A DNA stretch of 17,404 bases. Origin: CAZUNB01 sp044227985. Its GTDB lineage: Bacteria > Patescibacteriota > Saccharimonadia > Saccharimonadales > JAGPDM01. The stretch lies in the NCBI GenBank assembly GCA_044227985.1, contig JBGAVT010000020.1, forward strand, positions 1 through 17,404, given 5' to 3'. Shown one piece after another: positions 14,797 to 17,404 of this stretch. The position numbers and the translations under genes were made by a program. Below the pieces are notes generated by a model that worked only from the letters and a program-made list of their open reading frames with translations, did not search any database and was not told the DNA's origin. The stretch's first letter is position 1. Each line of letters starts with the position of its first letter.

Positions 14797-17079
14797 ATGG
14801 CGAGCATGCAGGAGTACAGAGATGAGCAGTTACAGAAAATTGCTAGTTTGAAGAATCTTGGTATTGATTTATACCCATCAAAAAGCAATCTAACAATATC
14901 TCTCGACCAACTTGTTGAACAGTTTGATAGTTTAACTGATTCAGAGCAAGTTGTAGCCGGACGGGTTATTAGTATTCGTCAACATGGTAAGCTCAGCTTT
15001 CTCGATCTAGAGCAGAATGGCTCAACTATTCAGATTATGCTTCGAGTAGACGATATTTCGAGCGATTACCCACACGGAAAGCTTGGATATGGAGATATTA
15101 ATCTGTTAACACGTGGTGATTTTGTCGAGATATCAGGTACTGTTACCCACAGTAAGACCAAACAGCCATCGATCTTAGCTTCCTCTATTCGTGTTTTGAG
15201 TAAAGTCTTGAGACCGCTTCCAGAGAAACTTGACGATAAAGAGACTCGACTTCGCCGACGATATCTCGATCTAGCGATTAACCCAGAGGTTCGTGAGCGA
15301 TTCGTGAGACGGAGTGTTTTTTGGCAAGCAACACGGCAGTTTCTGCTCGATGAAGGGTTCATAGAGATCAATACTCCTGTACTTGAGCACACAACTGGTG
15401 GAGCGGATGCTAATCCATTCGTCACACATATGGACGCACTCGATCAAGATTTTTATCTTCGAATTTCGCACGAACTTCCACTTAAACGTTTGATTGGTGG
15501 AGGCTACGAGAAGGTTTTTGATATTGGTCCGCGTTTCCGAAACGAAAATTATTCGGACGAACATTTACCGGAGCACATTGCTATGGAGAGCTACGTTGCC
15601 TACCAGGATTACCAAGATGGCATGGACATGTATGAACGAATGATCAAGTTTGTAACTGAAAAAACTTGGGGCACTTTACAATTTAAAGATGTGAATGGAT
15701 TTGAAGTTAACCTCGACCAACCATGGCCTCGTGTTAAATATGCTGATGTCATGAAAGAACGATTTGATGTTGATGTGTTTAATCCAGATTTTGAGCAACT
15801 TAAAAAAATACTCAAAGACAATAAGGTAGAGCTAGACGGTGATGTGAACCTTAACCGGGCACTTGATAATGTCTGGAAGATTATCCGCCGAGAATCTGCT
15901 GGTCCTTACTGGATGATTAATGAGCCAGTGGCGATCAGTCCGTTATCAAAAGCCGAGCCGAGTGATCCACGCTTGACTCAGCGCTTCCACCCTATTATAG
16001 GCGGCAGTGAACTTGGGAATGGTTTCAGCGAGTTGAATGACCCTCAAGAACAGCTTGCTCGGTTTCTCGAACAGCAAAAACTGCGGGCAGCGGGCGATGA
16101 AGAAGCAATGATGCTTGATATTGATTTTGTTGAAATGCTCGAATATGGCATGCCACCAGCTTGTGGTTGGGGAAATAGTGAACGAAATTTTTGGTTTTTT
16201 GAAGGTGTGACAGCTCGTGAAGGTGTTATTTTTCCGAATCTTCGATCGGAAGTCGATGAAACAACTAAAAAGATCTATCCCGAGATTAATTTTGAAAAAA
16301 TAGAAAAGATTGATAGAGCTAGATTACCAGAATCGGCAGCTGTTGAAGGAACGCATAAATTATATCTTGATGATTGGGCGCAAATAGCTTTCGAAGCAAG
16401 AATCGAGAAAATTTCCAAAACTGAAGATGACGAAACTGTGTTAATGTTGGACCAAAGTGCTTTCTATCCTGGTGGCGGTGGACAACCCTGCGATCTTGGA
16501 GCTATCTCCTGGGATGGCGGTCAGCTTGAACTGGCAAAAGTTAGCAAGGACAACGATGGCGTGATTTCTCATGAAGGTATTTTGAATGGAGAACTACCAA
16601 AAATAGGCGATACTGTAACAGGAAAAATTAATGCAGAAAAACGTCATCTTCACTCAAGACTTCACTGTGCTGGACATTTGCTCGATCTCGGGGTCAAGCA
16701 AGCTGGGCTTGATTGGAAAAGCGGAATTAGTGCTCATTTCCCCAGACGATGCTATGTGAATTATGACGGTGAAGTGAACGCTGATGAATACGAAGAAATT
16801 ATGCATAAAATTGAGACATCCATAAACGATTACATAACAAATGGTGGTGAAGTATCTTCAGCTGTGGTTCCAAGCGAAAAAGCCCATGAAATGAGTGAAT
16901 ACATTCCACAAAACGTGCTTGATAGCTATCAAAATGTTCATATCGCAAAGTATCCAGATAATTTTAACATATGTTGTGGCGGTACGCATGTGCGGGATAT
17001 TTCTGAAATTGGCAATGTTAAAATCACCAAGATAAAGAAAAAGAACGGTAAAATCCGTGTCAGCTATGAGCTATTATAA
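14797..17079 (+). CDS. lysS: Lysyl-tRNA synthetase (class II) fused to AlaX-type tRNA-editing domain
   Basis: 760 residues against about 500 for normal LysRS. Residues 1 to ~490 are class II LysRS: N-terminal OB fold for the anticodon (~50-135), motif 1 (EGFIEINTPVL, 186-196), motif 2 (FDIGPRFRNE, 241-250) and the lysine-pocket segment ELGNGFSELND (405-415), which keeps the Asn, Phe and Glu expected of LysRS. Motif 3 is unusual: GWGNSER (457-463) replaces GLGIGIDR, with the arginine kept. Residues ~517-760 form an AlaX-M-like domain: KLYLDD, the glycine-rich AFYPGGGGQPCDLG (555-568) and both zinc half-sites HCAGH (623-627) and CGGTH (727-731). AlaX proteins hydrolyse Ser- or Ala-tRNA(Ala). 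The frame is continuous with no stop or shift between the parts, so this is a genuine fusion. Confidence 0.93.
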   Translation: MASMQEYRDEQLQKIASLKNLGIDLYPSKSNLTISLDQLVEQFDSLTDSEQVVAGRVISIRQHGKLSFLDLEQNGSTIQIMLRVDDISSDYPHGKLGYGDINLLTRGDFVEISGTVTHSKTKQPSILASSIRVLSKVLRPLPEKLDDKETRLRRRYLDLAINPEVRERFVRRSVFWQATRQFLLDEGFIEINTPVLEHTTGGADANPFVTHMDALDQDFYLRISHELPLKRLIGGGYEKVFDIGPRFRNENYSDEHLPEHIAMESYVAYQDYQDGMDMYERMIKFVTEKTWGTLQFKDVNGFEVNLDQPWPRVKYADVMKERFDVDVFNPDFEQLKKILKDNKVELDGDVNLNRALDNVWKIIRRESAGPYWMINEPVAISPLSKAEPSDPRLTQRFHPIIGGSELGNGFSELNDPQEQLARFLEQQKLRAAGDEEAMMLDIDFVEMLEYGMPPACGWGNSERNFWFFEGVTAREGVIFPNLRSEVDETTKKIYPEINFEKIEKIDRARLPESAAVEGTHKLYLDDWAQIAFEARIEKISKTEDDETVLMLDQSAFYPGGGGQPCDLGAISWDGGQLELAKVSKDNDGVISHEGILNGELPKIGDTVTGKINAEKRHLHSRLHCAGHLLDLGVKQAGLDWKSGISAHFPRRCYVNYDGEVNADEYEEIMHKIETSINDYITNGGEVSSAVVPSEKAHEMSEYIPQNVLDSYQNVHIAKYPDNFNICCGGTHVRDISEIGNVKITKIKKKNGKIRVSYELL

Positions 17080-17113
17080 GTTTAAGTAATTCCTAAAAGT
17101 AAGTTTGTACTAA

Positions 17114-17404
17114 TCATTTATCTTCTTGAATAACTTTAATTTGACAGAGCTCGCGCAGACCGTGAATGCCACGCTCTCGTCCCATACCTGAGCTCTTGTA
17201 GCCACCGAATGGGTCACACGGTGCAAAGGTTGATTCTGTGTTGAGACTAATCGTGCCGGCGTCGATCTGTCCTGCAACTCGTAGTGCACGATTCTTATCC
17301 TTCGACATTACCCGACCACCCAAACCATAGACAGTATCGTTTGCGAGCCTAATGGCCTCAGCTTCATCGCTGAAACTAACGACAGGATAGATTGGACCGA
17401 AAAC
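17114..17404 (-). CDS. Aldehyde dehydrogenase family protein, C-terminal part (partial)
   Basis: The last 96 residues of an NAD(P)-dependent aldehyde dehydrogenase. The rest lies beyond the window edge. The frame is open from 17404 and reads VFGPIYPVVSF, EAIRLANDTVYGLG, then RALRVAGQIDAGTISLN and PFGGYKSSGMGRERG, the standard C-terminal signatures of the family (the Phe of the FGP motif contacts NAD). The catalytic Cys and Glu are outside the window. Ends with TGA, 34 nt from the convergent lysS stop. Substrate specificity cannot be judged. The succinate-semialdehyde/non-specific group is plausible. Confidence 0.92.
   Translation of the reverse strand, partial: VFGPIYPVVSFSDEAEAIRLANDTVYGLGGRVMSKDKNRALRVAGQIDAGTISLNTESTFAPCDPFGGYKSSGMGRERGIHGLRELCQIKVIQEDK

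Overview
The window looks like a chromosomal segment of a Patescibacteria (CPR) bacterium, most likely Saccharibacteria (TM7). This is inferred from protein style and from how compressed the gene neighbourhoods are. rpsB-tsf is followed directly by frr with no pyrH. frr is followed directly by rseP with no uppS, cdsA or dxr. The sequence is moderately AT-rich. UGA acts as a normal stop (for example at the end of mreC and of the aldehyde dehydrogenase), so the UGA-to-Gly recoding of Gracilibacteria/SR1 does not apply. No rRNA, tRNA, CRISPR array or transposase gene was seen.

Layout. Positions 1-1167 hold the 3' part of an HtrA-type membrane-anchored serine protease. Then comes a 528-nt gene-free gap. 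Next, on the minus strand, are prmC and an NfsB-like nitroreductase. A plus-strand gene for a small FHA-like protein converges on prfA (RF1), and the two stop codons share one CTAG. After a second gene-free gap (615 nt) comes rpmE (L31 type B, minus), divergent from a plus-strand translation block rpsB-tsf-frr. Membrane proteases follow (rseP and a CPBP-family protease), then the cell-shape operon mreB-mreC-mreD-mrdA (PBP2), then greA, then lysS fused to an AlaX-type tRNA-editing domain. The window ends in the C-terminal part of an aldehyde dehydrogenase on the minus strand.

The most striking feature is non-coding. Both large gaps contain the same ~420-nt element in opposite orientations (1257-1675 plus, 4972-5392 minus). 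Short blocks are nearly identical between the copies. Other segments differ completely in sequence yet form perfect long stems in each copy (21 and 18 bp in the 5' domain, 13 and 15 bp in the 3' domain). That is strong compensatory variation and points to a structured RNA present in at least two copies. I do not recognise it as a known class. The second notable feature is the LysRS-AlaX fusion, whose class II motif 3 is shortened and altered.

Functional themes: translation (S2, EF-Ts, RRF, RF1 and its methyltransferase PrmC, L31, LysRS), transcript-cleavage factor GreA, envelope proteolysis (HtrA, RseP, CPBP) and peptidoglycan elongation (MreBCD, PBP2). Several promoters have convincing -35/-10 pairs with 16-17 bp spacing. 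Some place the start codon only 6-12 nt after the -10, suggesting leaderless or very short-leader mRNAs.
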